A stretch of 64,000 nt of DNA from Lasioglossum baleicum (Eukaryota; Arthropoda; Insecta; Hymenoptera; Halictidae). Position numbers and translations under genes: made by a program. The notes beneath the pieces were generated by a model that saw nothing but the letters and a program-made list of their open reading frames with translations, was not told the origin of the DNA and ran no database searches. The DNA is taken from positions 5,952,001 through 6,016,000 of the forward strand of contig NC_134932.1 of NCBI RefSeq assembly GCF_051020765.1, read 5' to 3'. Positions within the stretch are counted from its first letter, which is position 1. Every line of letters begins with the position of its first letter. Positions 23,692 through 36,118 of the stretch are shown here, in pieces.

Positions 23692-26089
23692 AAATTATTT
23701 TATTTGTATAAGAAAATTTCTCCAGACAGTGTAGTATGTAATAGAATTTTTTTGCAGTCCATTGTGAAAAATGTCTTGAGCAATGTCTGCCCAACCTTAT
23801 TCATTTTCACCACAATGGAACTAAACCGCGAAATAGAAACCGGAAGCGAACTTACTTCCTACCGAGTTTACGGTTGCGCAACACAATTTCCCTTTCGTTC
23901 CTCTCTTCCATCGCAATCTCCTTCCCTTTAACTACGTTCAGTGTCTCATTAACTTGATCACGCTAAAACAAACAACATTTTATACGTTATTTTATACATT
24001 TTTCTTTCTGATAGCCTTCGATCTTTACGAGAGCACAATACTATCTCAACAATGTTTTTTATTCAAATTAAAAAATATCAAACGTTTATCAAACTATATC
24101 AATACAGTCCAATATAGAGGCTATTGATTTTATATTAAAGCGTACTGTTGTACACCCTTAACATCCGCTAAAACCGTCTTCTGCCTCTATATTTACCTGA
24201 CGGATGAGAGAAGAAGCGAAAGCAGAATGGCATGAAGGAAGAGGTCGCAAATAATCTCGTTCTTGTCCTTTCAGCAACATCCTTTCCCGGCTACCTCTGC
24301 CGTCCCTCTCACTTTCCGGCGTTCGTCGATTTCGTCGTCTTTCTTCCCGCGCTGTTCACCTTTTTCAGCCTGTCAATCGCCTCTGGCTAAAGAAATCGAC
24401 GAGAACGCAAACGAAAAAAAAAAAGAAATAGGCTACACGGCAGCTCAACGGAACTTTTGCTCTTTCGCAGCCGACTCGAGCCTCTCGAATCCTGGACGAG
24501 ACCTATTGAACCTCTATGATGGGAAATTGTTGAGACGCGAGTCGATCGCTGCACGATCCGCTGTGGTCCACCACGATTTACCAGTTCAACAGTCTAGTTT
24601 CAATAATGCATAGTTCGTGGCTATTCATACGAAAGATATAAAATCCGTTTTTATCTTCTCAGATGTGTTCATTGGCTGGGTGAAATACAATTTTGAGCAG
24701 ATAAAAACTTAACATCTCTTTTTTACAACCGACCAAGTTTTCTATTTTGCATAAAGATCTACAGTCTAATCAACAGTCGATTTTTTACTGTGTGAATTAT
24801 ATCGAAAATAGGTAAAACTTGTGTGTGAAATAAAAATTATCATTCTTTACTTCGTTATTCGTAGTAATATATAATAACATAATTAATACAGTCTGACTTT
24901 AAAGAAAGTTGCTCACTTACGATCTTCGAAATTTTCATTCGGGACCACCGTGCAATCGCTATATCGGCGCCGAACGTCACGCACGTCGCACGCACGTGTG
25001 CGGTTTCGAGCAATACGCTCCAATTGGTAATTATGCGTTGCATCGAGCTCACCGTGGCTCCGTTTTCTTGTACCCGGCGACGTATAACAAGCGTGTAGAT
25101 AAGGATCAACATTGTTCGATGCCGGTTTTAGATTCGGAGAAAGTCGGCGTGTCCAGGACATTGCCAGGATTGCGTAAGGCCACGTCGATTCCTAATTACC
25201 GGCGATGTCGGCTAACCTATTAATTAGTCGATCAGCTCGTGAGAACGCTGCAAACAGAATTCATAGCCGCGAGGATCGACGGTGTTTTAGAAGTTTTAAG
25301 GACCCTGGTGTGTACGGGGTTCGTCGCACGATTCTTTACTACAGTCCATTTCTCATGGATTAATTAATGTTTATGGCGAATTGTCTTTTTAGAGGCAATT
25401 TGGGAAGAGACTGGCTTCTGTTCTGCTACACAACGCGAGTTCTGAAAATTAAATATTCAATTTCACGAGTTCAGACGAAGTTGTACTTTCATAAGCAAAA
25501 ATAAAAAATCGATTTTTTATAATACTCAAATGACCGTTAATTATCGTTCGATTTTATTTAACATCGGCAGCTGCGGTTCGGAAGAAGAAACCTCGCGGAG
25601 GGCTCGTTATCTGCGCGAGAGCCGCTAATTTTCCAGGAACGCTTGTCTTCCTCGTTTCCATCCTTGACTTCCTCGTGGCCTTATCGGCGATCGAAAAGGA
25701 ATGCGCCTGGTACGCTGGCCACGAAACGACGATAAACGGCACGACGGAATTGCCGGTTTGCTCGTCTGGGATTATCGGGCGAGTACACCGAGTGCAGCGG
25801 GTGCACGCGTCCCGCGGGATGCCATGCCGGGAAGCTCTACGTGCGAGCATGTGCATCGCCGCGGCTTCCGTAAGTGTGCCGTACGTCGTTTCCGGTAGGA
25901 CGCTCCGCTGCATCCAACTTGCAGTCGAACCTGTCCGCGTGTGGGTGCGCTCAGGATGCAACGGACTTGTTCCGCGAAACTCGGCTCCTCCTTCTCGCAG
26001 ATTTCCTGCTTCAAATTATAGAGATTCTGTTTGCTACTTTCCTGTCATTTTATGCTGACTCTCGTCGATGATCATGCGAGTATTATAAT

Positions 26090-26366
26090 TAGACTGCGGA
26101 TGTTTATGCAAATGCATATTCATATAGAAATCTGATAAAGCAATGGGACTTTATTATTTATTATTTAAAATGGCTGCGGATTTTATGGATTTATGACAAA
26201 AAGGGATACGTACAAAAACAGTGGACATATTAAAAAGATTTAGGGCCACCAGTGTATTAGTTTCACCTTAACAAGATCATCGAAAGAAGAATGAAATTTT
26301 TATTTGGCTCCTGTGTCTTGCAATCAATGCAAACATTTTTTATTTTGCATAAAGATCCGCACTCTA
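26090..26366. mobile_element. hAT-type MITE, TAGACTGCGG family, composite copy B
   Basis: This 277-bp element has TIRs TAGACTGCGGATGTTTATGC at the left and an inverted GCATAAAGATCCGCACTCTA at the right. It is flanked by ATTATAAT at 26082-26089 and 26367-26374. A second left-type end (GGCTGCGGATTTTATGG) occurs inside at about 26172. From there to 26366 the sequence is the reverse complement of the whole element at 60879-61079. The copy is therefore a standard 195-bp element with about 80 bp and another terminus added. Confidence 0.82.
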
Positions 26367-29300
26367 ATTATAATACATCCCTGGACGTATAGTATACATT
26401 CTCTCTTTACTTCTGGAAGTTGAAGATATTTATCGAGTTGACTGAAGTGTATAATTAAACCTTTTTATATAAAATAAAAATGACCCAAGTCAATTGCAAA
26501 AGACCGATGTTAAATGCATATTTATGTGGAGAAGAATCCGCAGTTTAATCATGATTTAATTTCAGCAAAATCAGGATTTAATATTGAGCTACTAGAGACG
26601 GAGTTGCGTGATCTCAGACACCGTGGAATTCGTTTGCGCAGAAATTACGAGCGAATCGAATGTACAACCGCATAAATAACAGAGAGATGGTGGTAAATGA
26701 AGACGGTAATTCGTGGTGTCGCGTACCCCGTTGACGAACGCTGCTCTTTTTATGGGAATCACGTCGCCGGATTGTTGCGTGTTCACAAAAGCAGACGCGA
26801 CCGGTGAGAACGGGGCTACGATGGTATAAAATACGAGTCTGGTTTCTAAAGAGGACATTAAAACGATGATTACTGCGTTTCATTTATATCACAAAGCTTG
26901 TTTATTCTTTCTGTTACTTGAACTTTCTAACTGGACTCCGCGTTGCTTCCGCAAAGACTCTTTTTTCTTTTATCGAACGCGAGACGAATTTAATTTTCTG
27001 CCATTGAAGACTGTTCGTAATACCCTCGCGGCGTGAAACTGTTAATCAAGTATTCGTCTCTGGCGTTTTTGTTTCGGTCACCTCGAGAATAATGCGGGGC
27101 AGTAGTGTCATAGATGCAAGAGAGTGTTTTTATATTTCTTGAAATGCTTAAAAGAGTGTGAAGGCTAATTAAAATTAGTACAAGAGCCTGGAGTTACGGA
27201 GCATGTAATATATTTACGCACTCGCCTAAACTAATTCGCTGGCGAAATATTCGAGATGCAATGTAGTGGAAAGCAGAACGTTTTTCACTGTGTAAATAAA
27301 GATAAGCGAGAACGTTCCGGCTAATAGCTATTCGATACTAATTAAACGCGGATTTCGAATCGGTTTTACCTGCTATTTTACCTAGACCTCGTATTTTTAA
27401 TTGGCGTTAAATATCTTGATCGTCGAGCGCAATTTCAAATTTTCACTTTTTCGAGAGAACCAAACTTTCAACAGATAAATTCTATAATATTCAATCAATT
27501 AAAACATTCGAAATTTAGTTCACATAATTCATTAGAGTGCTGTTTTATGAATTTTTTGGAGTTGCTGTGTCGTTAGTCAAAGTGCTTAAAGATGCAATCG
27601 AAGGGAAGGTCGGCAACAACGAGAATTTCGGGTAACGTAATTCCTGTAGGTCTCCTTCACGCGCGATCACGGCCATGATGGAACCACGAAAGAGACTCAC
27701 CTGGCACGTCTCGGCACAAAAGGATCAAAAAGGTTCGCCCCCCTTTCGCTCGGTGTTACGGGGCACAGACTGTAGCCTCTCCTTCGAGCGCGGAGCTGTT
27801 TCTCTCTCTCCATTCCTTCCACTCCCATAGCAGAGGCCGCATACCTCCTTAGGATGCAGTGTAGACCTGTCCATTGGCTGGCAGACATCGGTTCTTTTCC
27901 GAAACGACTACGACGACTCATGAAACCGAGAGGATAGAGAAACCGGGGGGATAGTTGTACAGATAGCTGTGTGCCGGTGCGTCATGAGGTTCAGTGAATA
28001 CGTGAACGTTCTTTGAACTAAGAAGCAAGTGCTCGGTACCGGAGAGTCAGCGATCGACAAAAAAATACACGTGGTGCGATGAGTTGATACACTGTGCTGC
28101 TGGGGAAGAAGGATCTTGAACCGACTTTATGAGGTAAGGACCTTGGAGGATATCGTTCTTGTGCGAGTGATTGCAAAAATCCGGCGAACAATAAAAACCA
28201 GGACTATAACGCCAGATCATTTCGCTCGAGCGAGAGGATCTTGGATGCTCGTGGAGCCGAGTTTCGACAGATGGACACCTGGACAGCAACTCGAACGTTC
28301 GTTAGGCGAGAAGTCGCGATGTTCGATTTAATTGGTGTTTCAAACTAGTTACTCCGTCTTCGGAGCTGACACCTTTCAACAGCTAGTCTAGCCTTGCGAC
28401 ACGAAATCCTTTTATATTGAGCGTAATCTGTCCGCCGCGAGTTGTCGCGTTAGTGCAACTGTATCCTGTTGGCATTTCCTTGACCTGCGAGGAATTGCGA
28501 CATCTCGATGCGCGACATTAGATATTTATTTGCTGTTTCGCACGCATTTCTCTGGAGCCAACTTCGGTCTTCGTTGATCTTTGAATTTGATTTTTCTTTT
28601 TTGAGGGATCAGAGATATTCAATGTTAAGGTGTGTTCGATACAGTCATTTCTATTTCGAAGATACATTCTCTCCGTTCTTGGCATTCTTGGTAATGGCAC
28701 AATGACAATGCCTCGAAGCACGCGGATCTTGCCGAACTACCGTCACCGTTTTCACCACTCCGCCGGAAACCAGTCTGACCGGCGCGAGTGGGCTAGCCGA
28801 AGTCCTGGCTTCGCAGAACCGGTGTCAAGTTCGTGGAACAGGAAAATCCCGGACAAATTGCTAGATTATAGATGAATTCACGAATCCCCCCACCCTGGAG
28901 TGTGCAACCTTGACCCCGACAGAAAATCCAGTCGGTTTTATGGCATTGAGAGTTTGAGAGCCGAATGTCCAGATGGCACACACACACATCGTCCATTTTG
29001 TTTCTCTGTTCTATTTATCATTGTCGCTACACTCAGATGTTTATTACCTCTTAAGCACCAGGTATCTTATTCTTCATTGTGACTCCAGAAAATGGAGATG
29101 TAAGATGAAAAAATCAATTGCAAAATTTGCCACCGAACAGACAAACAGACAAACAGAAAAACAAACAAACAAGAAAGCGAGCTAATAAAAACGTGGTAAA
29201 ATGAAGCTTTGTCCTTTTGATACACGAAGATTGCAATCATGTCATGTGATAACGCATTTATAATAAATATGTAGAATGAAATTTGCATTGCTTGTGGGAT

Positions 29301-32300
29301 GAACAATTCAAAAGATCCCATGATTCTTCTAGACAATTGTATACAACAGGTAAACAATGGCGTAGCTAATCCTCGACAATTAAAGACGATCTCTGATAAT
29401 AGATTTTCGAAGAGCCTCCGCTGCGAGAGATGCAAAGTTTACGATCCACACGTTGAATAGATAAATAAATCCGCTCGTAATCGACGATTGACAGCCGCGG
29501 GCGGTTTCGAAACAGCCTTTCTGCGAGATTTCGCGCGCGCCGCTGTTACCGGTCTTCCAGTGGCGTAGGACCTTCTCGCGAATCCGAGTTTCTCTTGGAA
29601 AGCAAAAGAGCACACGAGCGGCTAACTGTTCCGCGGCGCTCGTGCACGAGGACCCGGCGTCCTAGACTCGTTAATCGCCGGGAAAGGCGGTGAAACAGAG
29701 AGAAGCCCAGAAAACGGAGAAGCCGGCGCGCGAAGGAGGGAGCAAGCAAAAAAAACCGTTATGGTGCCTCCCCACCAAACGACCCAACGCCATTACGTTA
29801 CGCGCCTGGAATCCTGACACTGTGTGACCAGGTGATACCAGGATGAATGACTAAGAAAACCAGCAGCGTCCTGCCACGCGTTGCGCTCTTCTTCTTCGCT
29901 CGCCATTTTTTGCAACCGGCTACTCGACTTCCTTGGCGGACAGGATGTCGCACGTTTCGCGATAACATCTCTCGCAGATGTATCATTCACCTTAGAACTC
30001 TCCGTCGTACTTCCTGGTACCGTTCGTTTCAAAGAACACGAACGTATGGTGTCGTTCTTGTAGTTTAAACCGACAGAAATTTTTCGACAGGTGCAAAGCC
30101 GTAATTGTCTTTGCGAATCATGATTTTCATGAAGATCTTTTCGTTTGTGTTGCAACCTTGAACTCGTGAAATAAATCGCTTCGACCGTACTTCTTCTCAA
30201 CCGTCGAAGTACATCCGACCGTACACTCGCGACGCGAATATGCATTATCCCGTGACACATTTTGCCATGCGTTGCCTCAGCGAATTCTATTGCACAGCGC
30301 CCCGCAGCAGTTTTTCTTCGCGGGAACAAACGGCCCGCGATAAACACAATCGCGCGCGAGAAGAAAAGCTTTCTATCTAGATAGCACAGAAATTAATTCC
30401 GCGGCGCGGCGAAAACACAATAAACAAACGAAACGCCTTTAACGGAACCTTGCTTATTAATCGAGCAACGCTGCATAACATTGAATATAATTTGCTGTTG
30501 TAATATTACATTCCGTACAGGAAGGTGTACATCTAGATGTTGATATTACAAGATCTGCTGGAAACAAGTTCGATTCATAATTGGAAATCTGTTGAAATAA
30601 TAATCGCGCAGGATTCGCAATCTACGCGAACCATAAATTCTCCATATGCCAGCGGGGTGCTGTTTCTGCTTAGAGCGCGTAATCTATGTATAGCAGAGTG
30701 ATTTCATTTTCGCGTGATTGCGACGCGCAACGTCAACAGTCATCGATACGTTCTCGGCAGGGGATTCCCGATGCAGTTTTGACTATCTCGCCGAACGTGT
30801 CCGTCCATCATTCAATTTCCGGGCCGTTTCGAGCCTGATTGGAAGTAACTGCCATGTCTATTTAAATCGAGGACGAGGGTGCGATTCGTTAATGACCGAA
30901 AGCCTACTTTTCTCCTTAAGCCTAATGGGCCCGGTCAATTTTGTCAGTTGAAATTGATTGAAAGATTCCCGTGGAAGATTCGCGTCTTGCGATCAGGAGC
31001 ATCTTCTCAATTATTGCGTACACACCGAAATTCAAGCGGTTCAAGCTCGAACAGTAAATTGCGCTCTCGCCATTACGCTCGCGATGCAGGATAGGATTAT
31101 CAGAGTCCCCAAGCATCGAAGTATATTTCACATTTAATCAGCCGCGGCCATTAAAACAGCGTTCCTTAATTGTTCGCCCGGGAGGCAACGACTCGTCTAT
31201 TGTGATTCCGATCGGTGGTTGATTATCCGCGATATTCCTCGAGGAAATCCTCGGGTTTCTTCCTGGTGCGGAAGAACGGCGATGAATCCATCGCTCAATT
31301 CCGCTGTATCATTTTACACTCGGTTGCTGGTAATTGCCACCTCTACCGAAGGTATTTCACGTGCGTGTGTGCGCATCCTTACGGTGCAAGCATGCTGCTC
31401 GTCATGGATTTTAACGCTACGTGGTTTTCCGCGTTGCGCGCCTCCGAGGCAGGAATCACGCTCGCTCCGAGACCGCGCGAGCCTAATTATTGTTGCAGAT
31501 TACGCTCAAACCGCGCCGATAAATATTTACAAAAATCTATTATTGCCCCGCTTATCGCCGGCATCGAACCTCCTCGATTTTTACCATGAATATTCCGAAC
31601 ACCGTTACGTACAGCCGGGGATAGTGAAACCACTGTCTCGTAAAAATTTACGAAAGTAAACAAACGAGCATCGTTGTTGTGCAATGCAGCTCCCTGCTGA
31701 AACATTATTCGATGGAATGTAGAAAGCATAGCAGGGATGCTTTGTTCCCGCGCAATCGACCATTCTAAATAATTTCCACTTCTTTTCGCTTCAAGTAAAT
31801 TGCGAAGCAGAGCACCAATGTTTATATTAATATTAACGTAGCAAAATCATTTACAGATGAAATAAACTTGTCTTTAACTCCAGGCTTGGTAATAAATACA
31901 GAGTATCGAAGGTACCATTGGCAGCGTTCTGAAGGATTGATTTTATTCACAGATTTGGAACCGGTTACATTCTGAGCCGTTCCACCGTCGCGTGTTTAGA
32001 AAGATTTGCACAGTGGAAATGAATTCTTCCTCGAGTGCGTAACAGAGTGATTGACTATTTGCAGCCACGTAGAGTTTCTACTACAACGACAGCCCGTTAG
32101 CGTATCCACTGATGTCCCTCGCTTAATAATTACCTTTCTCGAAGACAATACTTGATAACAGGCTTCGCAACACGGAAGTCGGCCAGTGGTATGCACAAAA
32201 ACACGAGGAAACTGCCGGGAGAATTGTCCCCCGGTAATTGTTCCTTCCTTTCAACGGAATGATTAGTTCTCACGCGTCGTTTCAACATTGTCCACAACTC

Positions 32301-33289
32301 CATGCAAATGCACGCTAAACGCTTCCTAATTCCGTAGAAAGTGCACTACGACGATCGTTCCTCGACCAGCTGAAATTTTACAATACAAACAGCTCCTTAA
32401 AAGATCAAGTTATACCGTAGGACTCCAATTCTCTCTTCATATAGTCTAACTTTTACATTACCTTTGGAACGAACCAATCTGGGACTCGATGAAAACTTAT
32501 AAAACAGCATTTTTTAATTCTTTGAATGTTTCTACTGCCTCGCCATTGATCTACTTGCTCCTGCCATAGATTCCTACACTAAATGAAGTTAAGTTATTCC
32601 GAACGGATGGTCGAAGCTAAATCAGAGATTAATATTAATGGATCGTTAAGCAAATAAACCTTTCAATTTCGAGCCGGGTATCGAACGATCGTCGACCAAC
32701 GAGCAATCGGATAATGTATCTCGCGATTTGCTCCAAATAGCCAACTGCATTCTGAGGTAACACGGTCTGAATATTGTTGCTGGTTGGTTTAAGTATAGCA
32801 GGAAAATATGTAATCGGTCGAGTGGCTCTGATTCCATATGAACGGCTGTCTCGAGTGAGAGTTATGACGGAGCGGAGGTAGAATAGCGTGGAACGCGTTC
32901 TGCGTTTATCTCGAGCCGATGCCTGTTGTGCAAGACGTTTGTTCGGAATCCGTCCGGAGGCTCTACTAGAAAGTTACCGGCGCGCGGATTGTAACAGATC
33001 TGCGTAACGCTAATGCACGATGCCCATTGGCCCGTGAAGTTTCACGACTTGATCTTGAAATTACTTCTCAGCCTTGTTTCTCGTTAGTAACTGCTCCAAC
33101 AAGCGCCATAAATCATCGCCGGCTCTCGAAAAACGCGAATGCACCAAATCAAACAAACGTACACGCAGGTTCCCAATTAGAATTACATAATCTCATTGTG
33201 TATTCTACGTCTTTGATGATAACAAACAGGCTCCGGTAATCACCAGAAAACCAAATATTATAAAAAGTTACTTCTCTGTTTAACATTAA

Positions 33290-33494
33290 ACCTATCACTG
33301 CCGGTCTGACGACCGGTTCCATATTTTTCATTTCATAATTATTGAAATTATGAAGTTACCCACGCGGAAAATGATTCGATAAAATTCTGTATCCAAGCAC
33401 ATATAGTTGTAAAAATTGCAGAAAATCTGAATAAATACAGCCTCGTCGTTTTTGCAAACTAAAATATGTTAATCGCTTTTATTGCTCGGTAGGT
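33290..33494. mobile_element. Probable piggyBac-type MITE relic
   Basis: TTAA at 33286-33289 is followed by ACCTATCACTGCCGG. About 205 bp later GGTAGGT is followed by TTAG (33495-33498). The TIR match is short, about 9 of 10 (ACCTATC against ACCTACC), so this is weaker than the other TTAA elements. It has no coding capacity. Confidence 0.5.
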
Positions 33495-34650
33495 TTAGTA
33501 TTAATGATTATAATAGCTTCAAATATATTGACATTCTTTAATTCTGTTGATGGATTTGATAAATGAACGACTCAATTAGCAGCGGAGCCATTCAGAAGCA
33601 GCTTTCCACTTTTCGGAGTGCATGCCGCGTAGCTCGAGTAGGCAAGAAGCAGTGGTGACTTTCTTTGTGCAAAAGTGTGTTTAAAAGAAAGAGGGCGGAG
33701 ATAAATAGCGGTCGGCCGTGTAACAGGACAATTCAATTTACGGATCTCGAGAAGAGTTCCGCGAACTCCTGAAATGGAATCTGATTTCTAACGGCTTTTC
33801 ACTGACCGCACTCGCTCGCTGGAAGTCATTCAGACGGCGCGCGGCCCGGCCGCTCCGGTGCACGCGGTGCATTGCCGTGTTGCATCGGCTCGCCCCAAGC
33901 GGTTTTTCTTTTCGCGTCAGAGAAAAGAACGCGGCTCGACGAAGTCGTTTTATATGGGTGGTACCCGGTGGCTTCGATAGACCGTTGCATCCTCCGCAGA
34001 GTTTAGCCATTTCCTCCCGGCCCACTCGTCTGCGGTTTGCAACTTGCATTTTTCTGTTAACCGCCGCGCCGCGCCGTGAGCGTCGATCCCGTGTCCGAGC
34101 AAGAAACTTGCGGCCGCTTATTATGGTAGTCTCTTCACCTTTCGTATCGTTATCCTACATCCTCTTCTTCTTTTACAATCGGTGACATCGACCGAAACCG
34201 CAGTTGACACCATTTATCATTATTTATTAGAGGAAATTAATGATGTAGGGAATTATATTCTGTTTGTAGATGTTTATTTAAATCTTATGCGTTCCACGCT
34301 TTAATTCAAGTGGAATACGAAAACTTAATGTATGATCGAACAACCAGCAGGTTGCGTTCAAACTGCAGACTTCTATACCGTTACACATTCGAATAGACAA
34401 CTTGAGGACAACAGTAAGCGATCATAAACTTCATTTTACTACCACGTATCAGGGCTGCATAGAAATGAAATCAATATGAAGCATTGAAGATGTTGATTTC
34501 TTGTGCTCGACGGAGCAAGTTATAGTATGTTGGATCCTTGTACTTCTTGGAGCGTTCAAAAGCTTAACGCCATAAGCGTTTGCAAAGATAATTCACAATT
34601 AAATTACTACTGTAGTGAGAGTAAAAATAACAATGTTAAGAACAACAAGG

Positions 34651-35103
34651 CAGAGTTGGGCAGTAATTAATTACATGAGTATTTAATTACATCTTCAATT
34701 ATATGTGCAATTTTAATGCAATTACAAGTAATTGTAATTAGCAGTTGCAATTACTTAACGCCAAAATGGAACTTAAAAAAAGTAATTAGATACCTACTCA
34801 ATGGAAATGTCTAAAAAGGAAAAACAAGAAGCATATGTTATATATTATCCGACTCCAACTTTGAAATGAGGGTCATTTTGAAAAGTAATGGTAATCGATT
34901 TTGTGAAATATCAAATAATTAGCTACAAATAAATATTTAGTGAATAATAAATATTTCCTAACATATAGTTTTTGTTTGTTCTTTTTAGACATTTCCATTG
35001 AGTAGGTATCTAATTAATGTTGTAATTGCAACTACCAATTACAATTACTTGTAATTGGTAAGTAATTGTAATTGTAATTGAAATTACATTTTGCCCAACT
35101 CTG
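34651..35103. mobile_element. hAT-type MITE with CAGAGTTGGGCA ends
   Basis: This 453-bp element begins CAGAGTTGGGCA and ends TGCCCAACTCTG, perfect 12-bp TIRs. The flanks are identical 8-bp duplications, CAACAAGG at 34643-34650 and 35104-35111. Subterminal blocks of TAATTAC/GTAATTA repeats and a longer inverted pair (GATACCTACTCAATGGAAAT near 34790, its reverse near 35000) make much of the element self-complementary. Terminus and target length are diagnostic for hAT. It has no transposase frame. Confidence 0.92.
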
Positions 35104-36118
35104 CAACAAGGCATCGATACGTTTCTAGATTTTTACAGTTCAGTTATTTTAGTTGATGAAAGAGTTAATGTGGTTATTGGTTAAAATATCTTCATCGCCA
35201 ATATACGGCTTTCTTGGTATTTGTTCTTTGTGTAACTTTGTTTAAGACTTCAGAGAGTTTTGACGTTTTTAGAAGTGAAATCGTGTTGAGGAAAAGTTCG
35301 GCACAGAGATTCCTCGTTGCCCAACGAATGATCACGCTGCGATTTTATTTAGAAGAGGATCGCGTACTATGCAAGCCGTGAAAGGTTATTTCGTTCCCAG
35401 TCAATAATTCCACGTGTTACGTTGTTGTAGCGGCTATTCATCCTAACATCCAATGCCCTCCAAAGTAGTATAATACAATTCGCGTTCAAGACACGCCGGT
35501 TTCGATGACCGGAAGTGAACGGAATCGTGACGGGCTCTAATATAGGAAGCGTTCGTTTGTCACGCAAGAGAGAGCTCAGTTTGATAAGTAAAACTTTTTC
35601 TTAATCGCTCTGCTCCAATTTACCCTAATGAAAGTTACCGGGAGGTCAGTGCACTGTGCCTACTACACGCACCTCCATTTTGAGTTTCCAACTGTCGTAA
35701 TCCTTCCTTGATGTAATAGCTGTGTTGATAGTAACCGGTGTGTGTGCCACGCATGTGTATAAGCGTAAATATACCGCATTATAATTTTTAATCGGACTAC
35801 GAGTGCATTTCAATGAACACTTGAATGGAGAAGTGTGTGCGCTGCATATTTCTGGCGATAATGCGACATCGTTTACACAACTGGTTGCACATTTTGACGA
35901 AGTACCTGTCAGGTGCCCCATGTGGTTGTTATTGTTCACCTACGTGCACAATTTAATAAATAATTTATCCTTTGAAGTACACCTAGTGACTTTTAAAAAA
36001 TATGTACTTAGTTTCGCAAAAGATGTTGCATGCATCTCATGAAGGATTGTTAATATATTCAGAAGAATGTTTGTTTAATAATATAAAGTATAGCACGATT
36101 TTATTTTGTTAGGTGACG

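Larger units (their letters stand above)
22701..36112. other. Long gene-free stretch between the peptide genes and the cadherin
   Basis: I could not support any gene in this 13-kb stretch. Transposon relics are listed separately (23499, 26090, 33290, 34651). The region 22900-34200 alternates GC-rich patches with AT-rich ones, which produces overlapping open frames on both strands (for example 29793-30347 minus and 31219-31659 plus) without domains, splice partners or consistent strand bias. Non-coding exons of the cadherin, which needs at least one 5' exon before 36113, should lie somewhere here. Confidence 0.45.

Noticed and set aside
29134..29180. CAAACAGA-type repeat run
   Set aside because: Simple low-complexity sequence without length or regularity to suggest function.
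29793..30347. 184-codon minus-strand open frame
   Set aside because: No domain, no splice partners, Arg/Ser/Cys-rich sequence typical of chance frames in GC-richer DNA, and competing frames on the plus strand over the same bases.
31215..31659. Overlapping plus-strand open frames of 124 and 146 codons
   Set aside because: Two frames on the same strand are open at once with no recognisable content, which indicates composition and not coding.
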